Below, piece by piece: positions 25,472-39,721 of a stretch of 64,000 nt of DNA (the first letter of the stretch is position 1; each line of letters starts with the position of its first letter). The position numbers and the translations under genes are program-made. The DNA is from Acidobacteriota bacterium. Lineage in GTDB: Bacteria > Acidobacteriota > Thermoanaerobaculia > Multivoradales > J023. The DNA is taken from the NCBI GenBank assembly GCA_029263315.1, contig JAJCXR010000021.1, positions 53,670 through 117,669 on the forward strand. The letters run 5' to 3'. The notes beneath the pieces were generated by a model. That model did not search any database and was not told where the DNA came from. It saw only the letters and a list, made by a program, of their open reading frames with translations.

Positions 25472-26827
25472 TCAGAAGGTCGGAACCGGCTCGGTGCTCG
25501 ACCAGCCCGAGGTATCGCCGCTCTCGAACCCGTCGTCAAAGACCGCCTGTGACGACAGGCTCTGGAAAAGGTACAGCTCGCCATCGTCGTGCGTGAAGTA
25601 GAGCTCGCCGTCTTCGTCTTCGCCGAAGGAGGTGATACCGAATTGCAAGGTGCCGCTGGTGGTCCAGATGTTGCTCACCCAAGGGCCGGTGTCGTCGTCG
25701 GCGAACCAGACGGTGCCGCTGCAGTAGTCGGCGTAGACGTAAGTACCGACAAATCCCGGGATCGAGCCCCGGTAGCGGTAGCCGCCGGTGACCGAGCAGT
25801 TACCGCCGGAGTGGCTGTACTGCAAGATCGGAAAGTCGTAGTTTTCGATCGGCAGGCAACCGTTGGTGTTGAAGGGACTATTGCCTTCGTAGCAACGCCA
25901 ACCCCAGTTCTCGCCGCCGCTGCTGGCGGCGGGCTGGAAGTCGATCTCTTCGATGGCGCCCTGCCCCACATCGGCGATGAACATGTCGCCGGTGCTGCGG
26001 TCGAAACTGAAACGGTAGGGATTGCGCACCCCGATGGCCCAGATCTCGTCGCAGGTACCATCGGCGCCGACAAAGGGGTTGTCGCCTGGAATGACATAGT
26101 TGCTCACCACGCCGCAGATCTCGCTTCCGATATCCGGCACCACCGCGGCGTGCTCCAAGACGCTGGCCGGATCGATATCGATGCGCAACATTTTACCGAG
26201 CAGCTTCAGAGGGTCCTGGGAATTGTTGGGGGTATCGCCGGACCCGCCCCCGTCGCCCATGCCGATATAGAGGTAGCCATCGGGACCGAAGTGGATGTCG
26301 CCACCGTTGTGGTTGGAGGCATCCTGCTCGATTTCCAGGATCACCACGTCCGAGTCCACATCCGCCACATTGGGATCGGCGGAGACGGTGTAGCGCTCGA
26401 TGCGCGTCAGGTCGGGCCCGGCTCCCGGATCCCTCGTGTAGTTGACGAAGAACAACCCGTTGCTGGCGTAGTTGGGGTGGAATGCCAGGCCCAGGAGCCC
26501 TTGCTCATTTCCGGTATCGTCGACGGCGCCGGTGATATCGAGAAATGGGGTGGCCAACAGGGTGTCGGTGCTGAGATCGAAGATGCGGATACGTCCCACC
26601 TTCTCGATGATGAAGATGCGATCGGAGCCGTCGCCCGCATGGCGCACGGCCACCGGACGGGTGAGGCCCGAGGCCAGCTCGACAAATTGAAGATCTGCCG
26701 GAGGTGTGCCCGCCTCGGCCGGCGTGGCGCTGAGGTACAGGGACACCAAGGTGAGGACAGGCAGGAGCGACGCGGCGAGGGCGCGTCGGACGAAGGGACT
26801 TTGGAAAACTCGATAGGGTTTGGGCAT
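25472..26827 (-). CDS. Secreted PQQ-type glucose/sorbosone dehydrogenase-like propeller
   Basis: A 451-aa exported protein; the ATG at 26827 has a GGAGG site and a following signal peptide (LLPVLTLVSLYLSATPAEA). The mature part is a six-bladed propeller of the soluble glucose dehydrogenase family: LTRPVAVRHAGDGSDRIFII, EQGLLGLAFHPNYASNG, HNGGDIHFGPDGYLYIGMGD and ENWGWRCYEGN are characteristic. PQQ-dependent sugar oxidation is the family activity, with hedgehog-interacting-protein-like binding as an alternative. The C-terminal tail reads FDDGFESGDTSGWSST plus a few residues. An inverted repeat and a minus-strand terminator lie upstream. Confidence 0.85.
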   Translation of the reverse strand: MPKPYRVFQSPFVRRALAASLLPVLTLVSLYLSATPAEAGTPPADLQFVELASGLTRPVAVRHAGDGSDRIFIIEKVGRIRIFDLSTDTLLATPFLDITGAVDDTGNEQGLLGLAFHPNYASNGLFFVNYTRDPGAGPDLTRIERYTVSADPNVADVDSDVVILEIEQDASNHNGGDIHFGPDGYLYIGMGDGGGSGDTPNNSQDPLKLLGKMLRIDIDPASVLEHAAVVPDIGSEICGVVSNYVIPGDNPFVGADGTCDEIWAIGVRNPYRFSFDRSTGDMFIADVGQGAIEEIDFQPAASSGGENWGWRCYEGNSPFNTNGCLPIENYDFPILQYSHSGGNCSVTGGYRYRGSIPGFVGTYVYADYCSGTVWFADDDTGPWVSNIWTTSGTLQFGITSFGEDEDGELYFTHDDGELYLFQSLSSQAVFDDGFESGDTSGWSSTEPVPTF

Positions 26828-26907
26828 CGCTACCTCCAAGCGGACGGTGCGGACCATCCTGGGTGAGATTACGGGCTGATGGCGGAGACCAGGGCATAGC
26901 CGATGGC

Positions 26908-26969
26908 GTATGTTTGGTCGAAGGAAGCATCTTGCCCCTTCGACGCCTACATTCCGCAGCCAAACATAC
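26908..26969. repeat. Nested inverted repeat upstream of the propeller gene
   Basis: The outer arms GTATGTTTGG (26908-26917) and CCAAACATAC (26960-26969) are perfect 10-bp complements. Inside them TCGAAGG (26918-26924) pairs with CCTTCGA (26937-26943). The 3' side has a 16-nt bulge between the two arms. It lies 80-142 bp upstream of the ATG at 26827 and could be an operator or an mRNA leader structure. Confidence 0.6.
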
Positions 26970-27003
26970 CAAGGCCAAGGTCCAAGGCATACTAACCTCG
27001 GGC

Positions 27004-27030
27004 AAAAAAAATACCCTTCCAGAAGAAGGG
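27004..27030 (-). terminator. Intrinsic terminator on the minus strand
   Basis: Read on the minus strand, CCCTTC and GAAGGG form a 6-bp stem with a 5-nt loop, followed by TA and a run of eight T. This is the clearest Rho-independent terminator in the window. No convincing gene ends here: 27031-27507 holds no supported coding frame on either strand. It may end a small RNA or act as an attenuator in the leader of the propeller gene at 26827. Confidence 0.65.
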
Positions 27031-27507
27031 CGCTAAAGCGTCGATTCAAGTGCTGTCGGATGCTGAATCCGTCACCGGGTCGGGGGTCGGCCGATGGCGG
27101 GAAGCCGTTGCAAGCTTTGCCGAGGAGCTCCAAGGGACCTTTCAAAAAAAGGGCCTACCATGGGGTGAGGAGGTACCATTGGGTGTTTCCGTTCGCCGGA
27201 ACCGAGCACTGTTGAAATTCTGTAGGTGGTGCTGCCGGCTCGGATTCCGGTTTGGGAAGTTCTTTCTGCGCGGAGTTGTCGTCTCTTTCCCGGATCGAGC
27301 GCTGAAGTAAGCTGTGGGAGAATGACTGGCTCGATGTCGGGGCAGAGACTGCGACCTTCGCTGGCACTCGGCGAGCTCGGGTCGCGGACAACTCGTTGCC
27401 GCCCTACACTTGTATATGCGGAATCGATGAACCGATCCGATACTCTGGATAAAAATTAATTGAAGAAAGTTCGACCCCCCGCCATCGAAGGTCCAGCCCA
27501 GCGGCCC
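27031..27507. other. Non-coding gap without a supported gene
   Basis: A 477-bp, relatively AT-rich stretch. Open frames of 76-86 codons on both strands are short, overlap each other and look random. An imperfect direct repeat, TACCATGGGGTG and TACCATTGGGTG, lies near 27160-27182. Together with the terminator at 27004-27030 it could encode a minus-strand small RNA. Confidence 0.4.
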
Positions 27508-28029
27508 ATGACGCTCATTTTAGAGACAGAACGGCTCACCCTACGTCACCTAAATCTCGACGACGCCCCCTTCATCGTCAAGCTGCTCAACGACCCCGAC
27601 TTCCTCCACTTCATCGGTGACCGTGGGGTGAGGAACCTGGAAGACGCCGAGCACTATCTGCAGAACGGACCCATGGCCAGCTACCGCCAGCACGGATTCG
27701 GCCTTTTCATGACCCAGCTGCGCCACTGCGGCACCGCCATCGGTATTTGCGGTCTGCTGCGTCGCCTCACCCTGCCCGATGTCGATGTCGGCTTCGCGTT
27801 GCTACCGGCCTTCCGTGGACAGGGATATGCCAGTGAGGCGGCAGCCGCCACGGTCTGTTGGGGTCGTCGGGAGCTCGGGCTGCAACGCATCATCGCCATC
27901 ACCTCGCCCGACAATCTGGGCTCGGCCCGGGTCCTGGAAAAGATCGGTCTGCGCTTCGCCGGCCTGACCCGCCTGGACGGGGAGAGCGTCGACACCTGCC
28001 TGTTCGTGCCGGACTTGGACACTTCCTAG
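27508..28029 (+). CDS. GNAT acetyltransferase, RimJ/RimL-like
   Basis: A 173-aa acetyl-CoA-dependent N-acetyltransferase. It begins LETERLTLRHLNLDDAPFIV, the usual start of RimJ/RimL-type proteins. The acetyl-CoA pyrophosphate loop is LLPAFRGQGYASEAA, and the C-terminal SARVLEKIGLRFAG segment is also typical. The substrate may be a protein N terminus or a small amine. ATG 27508 is used; an in-frame TTG at 27460 would add 16 residues unlike the family. The stop directly abuts the stop of the convergent gene with no base between them. Confidence 0.88.
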   Translation: MTLILETERLTLRHLNLDDAPFIVKLLNDPDFLHFIGDRGVRNLEDAEHYLQNGPMASYRQHGFGLFMTQLRHCGTAIGICGLLRRLTLPDVDVGFALLPAFRGQGYASEAAAATVCWGRRELGLQRIIAITSPDNLGSARVLEKIGLRFAGLTRLDGESVDTCLFVPDLDTS

Positions 28030-29589
28030 TCAGCGGGTTGTCACCCGCGACGCAAAGGTGACCTGGTGGTCGTCGTCCACCATGAAGCGGTAAGCCTCGT
28101 TGAGCCCCGCCTTGCCGCTGTGGGTGAACACCAGGACCCGCTGGCCGTCGGTGCGCAGGTGCACAATGCCAAAGTTGCTGCGCTCGAAACCGAAGAACAC
28201 ACCCGCCGGATCTCCAACCCGGCGTTGGCCGGTGAAAAGTTGCCGTAGCTCCTCACCGGTGAAGGTGCGATCCCGATGCTCTTTGAAGAAGGCGGCCAAG
28301 TCTTGCCGCGTATGGCATTCCTTCTTGGTCTTGAAAAAAGCGGCCAGCTCGGTACAGAAAACGATGCCGGTTTTCTGACGCATGGACTTGCCAATGGCCG
28401 CCATCAAGGTGGCGCGGGGATGAATGTGCTCCTTGGCGGCGCTTTCGTCGCCGGAGGAGATGATGGTCACCACCGGCCGCATGGCCTCCAGGGACTTGAA
28501 ATCGAAATCACTGGAGCCATGGTGCGGCGCCTTGACCACTTCCGCCTCCAACTGCTCGGGGCCGAGTTGATCGAACATCAAGTCCATCGATTCATGATTG
28601 AGATCGCCGGTCAGGTTCAAACGCACATTGCCGTAAGTCAACCGCAGCGCCACCGAGTGGCCGTTGATGGTGTGGGCCACCGACGGTGAGCCCGCCCGCT
28701 CGTCCCCTTGCTCCAAATGTAGCTCGGCGGTCTTCTTCGGCTTCTTGAAGAAACGTAAACCCTGGACGGTGTCGCCGTCCTGCTGTACCTCCTCGGCGAA
28801 GGGACCCTGCAGCTCGACCTGGATATCCTCCGCCGCCAAGAAGTCAAAGAGCTCCGCCTCGTCCATGCCCACGGCCAGGCGCCGCAACTCGATGGGCCCC
28901 CGCTGTCGCCAATGCTCTAGGGTCTCGACCCAACGTCCGAAGGGCCGGTTGCGCTCCGCCGCCGGCACGGTGGAGGGGTCGTCGACTAATTGGGTGACAT
29001 AGAGTCGTCCATCCTTCTCGACGGTGGGGCCCAAACGCTCTTTTTCTGGCACCCTGCCCGGACGCTTGACCAGACCATTGTGGAAGACCCGGCGCGGATG
29101 GATGAACAGACGCTTTCTCAGCCGATCGCCGGTCAGCGTTTCCGAGCGCCGAATATCGTTGAGCCCGTCGAAGTGATCGGCGTCGCCGTGGGTGACGAGG
29201 ATGGCGTCCACTTCCAACGGCGCCTGCTCCGAGGTCTGGCGATGCCGGAAGCGTTGGGCCAGATGACGGGCGAAGAGCTTATTGTCACCGCCGTCGATGA
29301 GCACCACCTTGCCCTCGGGGGTTTCCAGCACCAGGCCGTCCCCCTGCTGCACATCGACCATGGAAAACTTGAGGACTCCGGTGTCGCGCAGGGGCGGCGC
29401 CCCTTTGATCCAGCCCTCGAAGGGGCCATCGAAGTAGCCATGCACCCGCACTCGGGTATATTTGCCATCGTCGCTGGTGCCCAAGGTCTCGATGGCGTCG
29501 CCGAAGGCCAGGGTCACCCTGGCTTTGCTTCGGGAGAGGGGTTCTCTGCGTACTCGGACAAAATCATCGTCGATATACTGGATGGCCAT
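28030..29589 (-). CDS. SH3-like plus ComEC-type metallo-beta-lactamase-fold hydrolase
   Basis: A 519-aa soluble protein without signal peptide. AGGAGG lies 8 nt before the ATG at 29589. Residues about 8-65 look like a bacterial SH3 domain (RVTLAFGDAIETLG, KYTRVRVHGY, GWIKG). The MBL fold follows, with VVLIDGGDN, the metal motif THGDADHFDGL near 132, LTGDLNHESMD, and KAPHHGSSDF near 351 as in the C-terminal domain of the DNA-uptake protein ComEC. A helical insert (about 190-270) separates the metal motifs. ComEC transmembrane parts are absent. A nuclease or phosphodiesterase role is plausible; stand-alone relatives occur in varied contexts, including defence-type loci. The true substrate is unknown. 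Confidence 0.8.
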   Translation of the reverse strand: MAIQYIDDDFVRVRREPLSRSKARVTLAFGDAIETLGTSDDGKYTRVRVHGYFDGPFEGWIKGAPPLRDTGVLKFSMVDVQQGDGLVLETPEGKVVLIDGGDNKLFARHLAQRFRHRQTSEQAPLEVDAILVTHGDADHFDGLNDIRRSETLTGDRLRKRLFIHPRRVFHNGLVKRPGRVPEKERLGPTVEKDGRLYVTQLVDDPSTVPAAERNRPFGRWVETLEHWRQRGPIELRRLAVGMDEAELFDFLAAEDIQVELQGPFAEEVQQDGDTVQGLRFFKKPKKTAELHLEQGDERAGSPSVAHTINGHSVALRLTYGNVRLNLTGDLNHESMDLMFDQLGPEQLEAEVVKAPHHGSSDFDFKSLEAMRPVVTIISSGDESAAKEHIHPRATLMAAIGKSMRQKTGIVFCTELAAFFKTKKECHTRQDLAAFFKEHRDRTFTGEELRQLFTGQRRVGDPAGVFFGFERSNFGIVHLRTDGQRVLVFTHSGKAGLNEAYRFMVDDDHQVTFASRVTTR

Positions 29590-29652
29590 GACGAAACCTC
29601 CTGGACGGACGGGTGAACCTAGACAAGGCGGCGGACGCATCCTCCGAGTGAG

Positions 29653-29680
29653 TTACCAAGAAAGACCCATGGCATACAAT
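29653..29680 (+). promoter_or_regulatory. Possible promoter of the LEA14-like lipoprotein gene
   Basis: TTACCA and TACAAT are separated by 16 bp, 4/6 and 5/6 matches to sigma-70 consensus. The -10 segment is duplicated: GGCATACAATC occurs at 29671 and again at 29685. Confidence 0.4.
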
Positions 29681-29770
29681 CAAGGGCATACAATCGGCTC
29701 TACTGATCAACGCGACAAAAACGCGCCTTGAACGTCTCCATCACCGATATTCGCTCCCCGAGGTATGCCC

Positions 29771-30280
29771 ATGTCCCAGCAATTTTTTGTCCTACGCCGC
29801 CGCCGCTGCGCAGCCATCGTCTTGACCTTGGGCTGCTTACTGCTCAGTGGATGCGCCTCCCTGAGCCTGCAGGCGCCGGATATCACTTTGGTCAACCTCG
29901 AATTCACCGATCTTACGCTGTTCGAGACCAGCGGCGTCTTCGAGGTGCGTTTGGCCAATGAAAACCCTCAGCCCCTGCGCATCGAAGGTGGTGTGTACAG
30001 TCTGTACGTTGACGGCTTGCGCATCGGCAAGGGGCTCAGCAACCGCCAGCTGGAGATCGCCCCCTTCACCACCGTCGTCGACGCGGTGGAGGTACACATC
30101 AACAACCTGACCATGGCGACACGGCTGCAATCGATTTTCGACAGCGGCGCCTTCAGCTACCGCATCAAAGCCAAGATCCATGTCGCCACCGACCTGGGCC
30201 GTCGCTCCCTGAGCCTGAGCAAAGATGGGACCTTCGATTTCGCGGCGGCGTCGAGCGATATTTCAGAGGACGTTCATTAA
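29771..30280 (+). CDS. LEA14-like (WHy domain) lipoprotein
   Basis: A 169-aa lipoprotein. The signal peptide ends in a lipobox, LLLSGC, with lipidated Cys at residue 28. The mature part has the single beta-sandwich of the LEA type 2 / WHy family (APDITLVNLEFTDLTLFETS, FEVRLANENPQPLRIEG, GLSNRQLEIAPFTT). These proteins are thought to sit at the inner face of the outer membrane; function is not well defined. ATG 29771 is preferred over ATG 29765 because GAGG is too close to the latter. The 3' end overlaps the convergent azlD-like gene by 18 bp. Confidence 0.8.
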   Translation: MSQQFFVLRRRRCAAIVLTLGCLLLSGCASLSLQAPDITLVNLEFTDLTLFETSGVFEVRLANENPQPLRIEGGVYSLYVDGLRIGKGLSNRQLEIAPFTTVVDAVEVHINNLTMATRLQSIFDSGAFSYRIKAKIHVATDLGRRSLSLSKDGTFDFAAASSDISEDVH

Positions 30281-30592
30281 CAAACGCCAACCGACAAAGG
30301 ACACCAGGCCACCGGCGATGGTGAGCAGCAAGTGCTGGTACTTCCAAGCCAAAACGCCGGATACCAGGCTGGCGAAGAGGTAGGCGTTGTCCCATCCCAA
30401 GTCGAGGTGACCGGCGGGCATCAGCACCATGGGGGAAATGATCGCCGTCAGGACCGCCACCGGCACATATTCCAAGGCCCGGTGCACCCCCTCGGATAGG
30501 CGTATCCTGCCGACCCATAACATCGGTAGGTAGCGCACTGGGAAGGTCACCGCCACCATGCCCAGGGTGAGCAGTATCTCGAAACGACTCAT
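30263..30592 (-). CDS. azlD: AzlD-family branched-chain amino acid exporter small subunit
   Basis: A 109-aa protein with about four hydrophobic helices (LLTLGMVAVTFPVRYLPML, VPVAVLTAIISPMVLM and others). The conserved RYLP motif of the AzlD/YgaH family is present near the N terminus. It forms the two-component exporter with AzlC, encoded immediately upstream. ATG 30592 is preferred, with GAGG 8 nt upstream; a GTG at 30601 is also in frame. It starts 10 bp after the azlC stop. Confidence 0.85.
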   Translation of the reverse strand: MSRFEILLTLGMVAVTFPVRYLPMLWVGRIRLSEGVHRALEYVPVAVLTAIISPMVLMPAGHLDLGWDNAYLFASLVSGVLAWKYQHLLLTIAGGLVSFVGWRLLMNVL

Positions 30593-30602
30593 CGTCGACA
30601 CC

Positions 30603-31394
30603 TCATCGGTGATCTCCCTCGGCCTCAGAGGGCTCCACCGTCGATGTCGTTGCCCGGGCCATTCGTCCTTCGGTCCAGTAGCCGGCCGTGATGCCCGCCA
30701 GGGCGGCGACCATCAGACCCATATTGTGGGGCAATTGACGGGCCAGCAGAGCGGCCCCACCGGCCACCAGGGCCGCCACTACTTTCGGTCGATTGCGAAT
30801 CAAGGGCACGGTGATACCGATGAAGGTCACCACCATGGCGAAATCGAGCCCCCAATCCGCCAAGCCCTCCAAGCGCGGCCCAGCCACCAAGCCGAGGGCC
30901 GTCCAAGCTAGCCAGTTGACCCACATGGCCGCCGCTGCTCCAAGGTGATAGACGTGGGTCGGTCGGTGCCCCCCTTCTTCGGCGTACCGTCGGATGACCA
31001 CGGCGTACGCCTCGTCGGTGAGCAAAAAAGCCAGGGGCACCATCCAACGCTGCGGCAAACCGCGGACGAAGGGAGCCAGGGAAGCGCCATAGAGGGCATG
31101 GCGGGCATTGATCACAAACGTCGTCAAGAGGATCACCGCCAGCCCCACCCCATCGGCCACCAACTTGGCGGCCACAAATTGGGCCGAGCCCGCAAACACC
31201 AAACCCGAGCTCGCCAACACCGCCCAAGGGCTCAAGCCGCTACCGAATCCGAGCAGTCCGAAGAGCACGCCGAACGGGGTCGTGCCGATGAGCAACGGCA
31301 CCACATCGCGCACTCCGTGCAGCACCTCGTGCCAAGGGAAACTGGAGCCTGCCGCCACCTCTTGGGATGGAGACGGATCGTTGTGGATCGACAT
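30603..31394 (-). CDS. azlC: AzlC-family branched-chain amino acid exporter large subunit
   Basis: A 263-aa polytopic protein of normal AzlC/YgaZ length. Family-typical segments are VVPLLIGTTPFGVLFGLL, SSGLVFAGSAQFVAAKL and NARHALYGASLAP. A GGGAGG site precedes the ATG at 31394. Together with AzlD it probably exports leucine, valine or analogues. The C-terminal tail is hydrophilic. Confidence 0.9.
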   Translation of the reverse strand: MSIHNDPSPSQEVAAGSSFPWHEVLHGVRDVVPLLIGTTPFGVLFGLLGFGSGLSPWAVLASSGLVFAGSAQFVAAKLVADGVGLAVILLTTFVINARHALYGASLAPFVRGLPQRWMVPLAFLLTDEAYAVVIRRYAEEGGHRPTHVYHLGAAAAMWVNWLAWTALGLVAGPRLEGLADWGLDFAMVVTFIGITVPLIRNRPKVVAALVAGGAALLARQLPHNMGLMVAALAGITAGYWTEGRMARATTSTVEPSEAEGDHR

Positions 31395-31462
31395 GGAACC
31401 TCCCTGTGAGGTCCGGGAGAGTATCAGTAAACTTTGGAGGAGCCGCCGCGTCGGCTCCGACC

Positions 31463-32266
31463 TCAAGGAACCAAAACAAACTCCCCAAGCGGACCGCAAG
31501 CTTCGTCCTGCTGATCGACAAAAGCCTCCACCGTCCATCGACCATAAAGCCGGTGGGTGACGATGGAGGTGCCCGCCACCGGCAATCTCAGGCTGGCGCT
31601 GCTCACTGTGGCGCTGACCGGTTGCAGGATTTGCAAATCGACGGCAAAGGGATGACCCGCAAGCCGTCGCTGAGCGCCTTGCAGGCCGGTGTCGGAGGCG
31701 ATCGGCGCGCTTTTGGTTTGGTAATGGTGACCGCGGGGGGTGGTCAGGCGCAGATGCAGCACGTGGTCACCGCTGAGCTGGCCGTCGAAGTAAACGTCGA
31801 AAAGCAGGTCGAGGACCCGATCGGCGGAGAAGACGGCCTCCCCTTGGCCCCAGGCGGTGAGACCGCCGCTTTCGAAGGAATCGGCGAAGAGCTGTCCGTT
31901 GCTCGATCTGACATCGATGCCGACACAGGCGGGCAGCGCTTTGTCGACGCCGACGGGGGCAGGTGCCGGCGGCGGCGATGCCGCAGCGGCAGCTTCGGAC
32001 GGCTGCCCGGCTTCGGACTCTGGACCCGCCGTCGCTTGTTTGTCCGTCTTCTGCTTCGACGCCTGGGCGCTGAGATCATCGTTGGGTGGTGGTAACGGCG
32101 TGGCATCGATGAGCACCACCGGCTCGTCTTGGGCCGTGGCCACGGTCACCAGGCAGCAGCCGGCCGCCAACATCAGCAGGGCGATCCCTAGGCGGAGGCG
32201 GGGCGAGGGACGGCGCCCTGTTGTTGGGCGTCGGAAGGCTCGGGTTTCGGTCGATTGGCCTTGCAT
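31463..32266 (-). CDS. Exported protein of unknown function with an internal FESGxxxxW motif
   Basis: A 267-aa protein. The N terminus is basic, followed by a signal peptide (LGIALLMLAAGCCLVTVATAQ). A low-complexity Ala/Pro/Ser linker (about residues 65-105) precedes a beta-rich C-terminal domain (VLDLLFDVYFDGQL, HVLHLRLTTPRGHHYQTKS). The segment LFADSFESGGLTAWG at about residues 128-142 resembles the C-terminal motif of the secreted proteins at 22-27 kb, but is internal here. It starts 13 bp after the stop of the giant metalloprotease gene, so the two are probably co-transcribed. Confidence 0.6.
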   Translation of the reverse strand: MQGQSTETRAFRRPTTGRRPSPRLRLGIALLMLAAGCCLVTVATAQDEPVVLIDATPLPPPNDDLSAQASKQKTDKQATAGPESEAGQPSEAAAAASPPPAPAPVGVDKALPACVGIDVRSSNGQLFADSFESGGLTAWGQGEAVFSADRVLDLLFDVYFDGQLSGDHVLHLRLTTPRGHHYQTKSAPIASDTGLQGAQRRLAGHPFAVDLQILQPVSATVSSASLRLPVAGTSIVTHRLYGRWTVEAFVDQQDEACGPLGEFVLVP

Positions 32267-32278
32267 CACGGCTCCAGA

Positions 32279-38428
<6,150 letters not shown>

Positions 38429-38616
38429 GCAAAACTCCTCACGGCTGCCGTCCAGCGGTCATCGGGCGCTGCCGCACGGCGCGGCTCCAACGACATCGAC
38501 TTCCCTGGCGGCTGACTAACTGCTCAGCTTAGCATCGCCACCTTACGGCCAACGTTACCAAACGACCCATTGAGGGTCCGAAAGAACTAAGGGTGTCCGC
38601 CCAAGTGAAATAATAT

Positions 38617-38648
38617 CGCGTCATTATATGTTTGAACAAATGATAGCG
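38617..38648 (+). promoter_or_regulatory. AT-rich imperfect inverted repeat before the dioxygenase operon
   Basis: CGCGTCATT (from 38617) and AATGATAGCG (to 38648) are imperfect complements around TTTGAACAAA, in the only strongly AT-rich part of the divergent 264-bp gap. It resembles an operator for a MarR-type repressor, and a MarR gene lies 6 kb away. Hexamers are ambiguous, so no promoter call is made. Confidence 0.35.
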
Positions 38649-38692
38649 AGATTTCTGACCCCCTCAACCACCCGCGACCTCGGAGAATCGTC

Positions 38693-39721
38693 ATGTCTGC
38701 TGACTCGAACCCGACCCCAGAAGCCCTCACCCACCCGTTGCTCGGTATTCATCACGTCACCGCCATCGCCAGTGACCCCCAGGCCAATCTCGACTTCTAC
38801 AGCCGAGTGCTGGGCCTGCGTTTGGTCAAAAAAACCGTCAATTTCGACGACCCCCAGACATATCACCTGTACTACGGCGACGCCGAAGGTCGCCCCGGCA
38901 GCATCCTGACCTTTTTCCCTTGGCCCGGAGCCCGGCGTGGACAACTGGGCAGCGGCCAGGCGGCAACGGTCAGCTTTGCGGTGCCGAAAGACAGCCTCGA
39001 GCGCTGGCAAGTGCGTCTGCAACAGCACGACATCGCCTTCTCCCACCATCGAGTGCTGGGCGCTCCGACCCTGCGTTTCCTCGACCCGGACGGTCTACCC
39101 TTAGAGCTTGCTGGCACCTTGGGAGACGCGGCCGGCGCTGAGCTCGGTGCACCGTGGCAGGGTGAGGAGCAGATCGGCCCGGGGATGGCCATTCGCGGCA
39201 TTGACAGCGTCACCCTGATCTATGATCGCCCCGAGCCCAGCCTCGCCCTCCTGACCCATGCCATGGGCTTTCACACCGTAGCCTCTAGCGAAGATCAGAC
39301 CGATGCTGCGGTGCAGCGGTTCGCCCTGGCGGAAGGCGGCCCGACGGCTCGCCTCGACGTTCGTCTCACGACCACCTCAGGACGTGGGAGAATCGCCGCC
39401 GGCAGCATCCATCATGTCGCCTTTCGCGTCGCGGACGACGAAGCACAGGCTTGGTGGCAGCGGCATCTTGGAGAGCATCATTGTCAGGTCACGCCGGTGA
39501 TGGACCGCCAGTACTTTCGCTCCGTCTACTTTCGCGAGCCCGGTGGTGTGCTTTTCGAGCTGGCCACCGACGCCCCCGGCTTCGCCATCGACGAGCCCCT
39601 GGAAGCCCTCGGTCAACATCTGATGTTGCCGCCGGGCCTGGAAGCGACTCGCCGCGACATCGAAGCCCGTTTGCCGCAGCTCGAAACCCGCCAACCAGGA
39701 ACGCAGGAGGCCGGATCATGA
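38693..39721 (+). CDS. VOC-family ring-cleaving dioxygenase (MhqO/MhqE-like)
   Basis: A 342-aa protein of two glyoxalase/VOC modules. The first starts LLGIHHVTAIASDPQANLDF YSRVLG. The second starts near residue 165 (GIDSVTLIYDRPEPSLALLT) with IHHVAFRVADD and YFREPGGVLFELATD giving metal ligands. Such proteins (MhqA, MhqE, MhqO, LinE-like) open hydroquinone-type rings and are induced by quinone stress in Bacillus. The stop overlaps the next ATG by 4 bp. The following alpha/beta hydrolase matches the MhqE-MhqD gene pair, which strengthens the call. Confidence 0.88.
   Translation: MSADSNPTPEALTHPLLGIHHVTAIASDPQANLDFYSRVLGLRLVKKTVNFDDPQTYHLYYGDAEGRPGSILTFFPWPGARRGQLGSGQAATVSFAVPKDSLERWQVRLQQHDIAFSHHRVLGAPTLRFLDPDGLPLELAGTLGDAAGAELGAPWQGEEQIGPGMAIRGIDSVTLIYDRPEPSLALLTHAMGFHTVASSEDQTDAAVQRFALAEGGPTARLDVRLTTTSGRGRIAAGSIHHVAFRVADDEAQAWWQRHLGEHHCQVTPVMDRQYFRSVYFREPGGVLFELATDAPGFAIDEPLEALGQHLMLPPGLEATRRDIEARLPQLETRQPGTQEAGS

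Noticed and set aside
27155..27391. A 78-codon minus-strand frame and an 86-codon plus-strand frame in the gap at 27.0-27.4 kb
   Set aside because: Short, mutually overlapping, no ribosome site, no hydrophobic or domain pattern.
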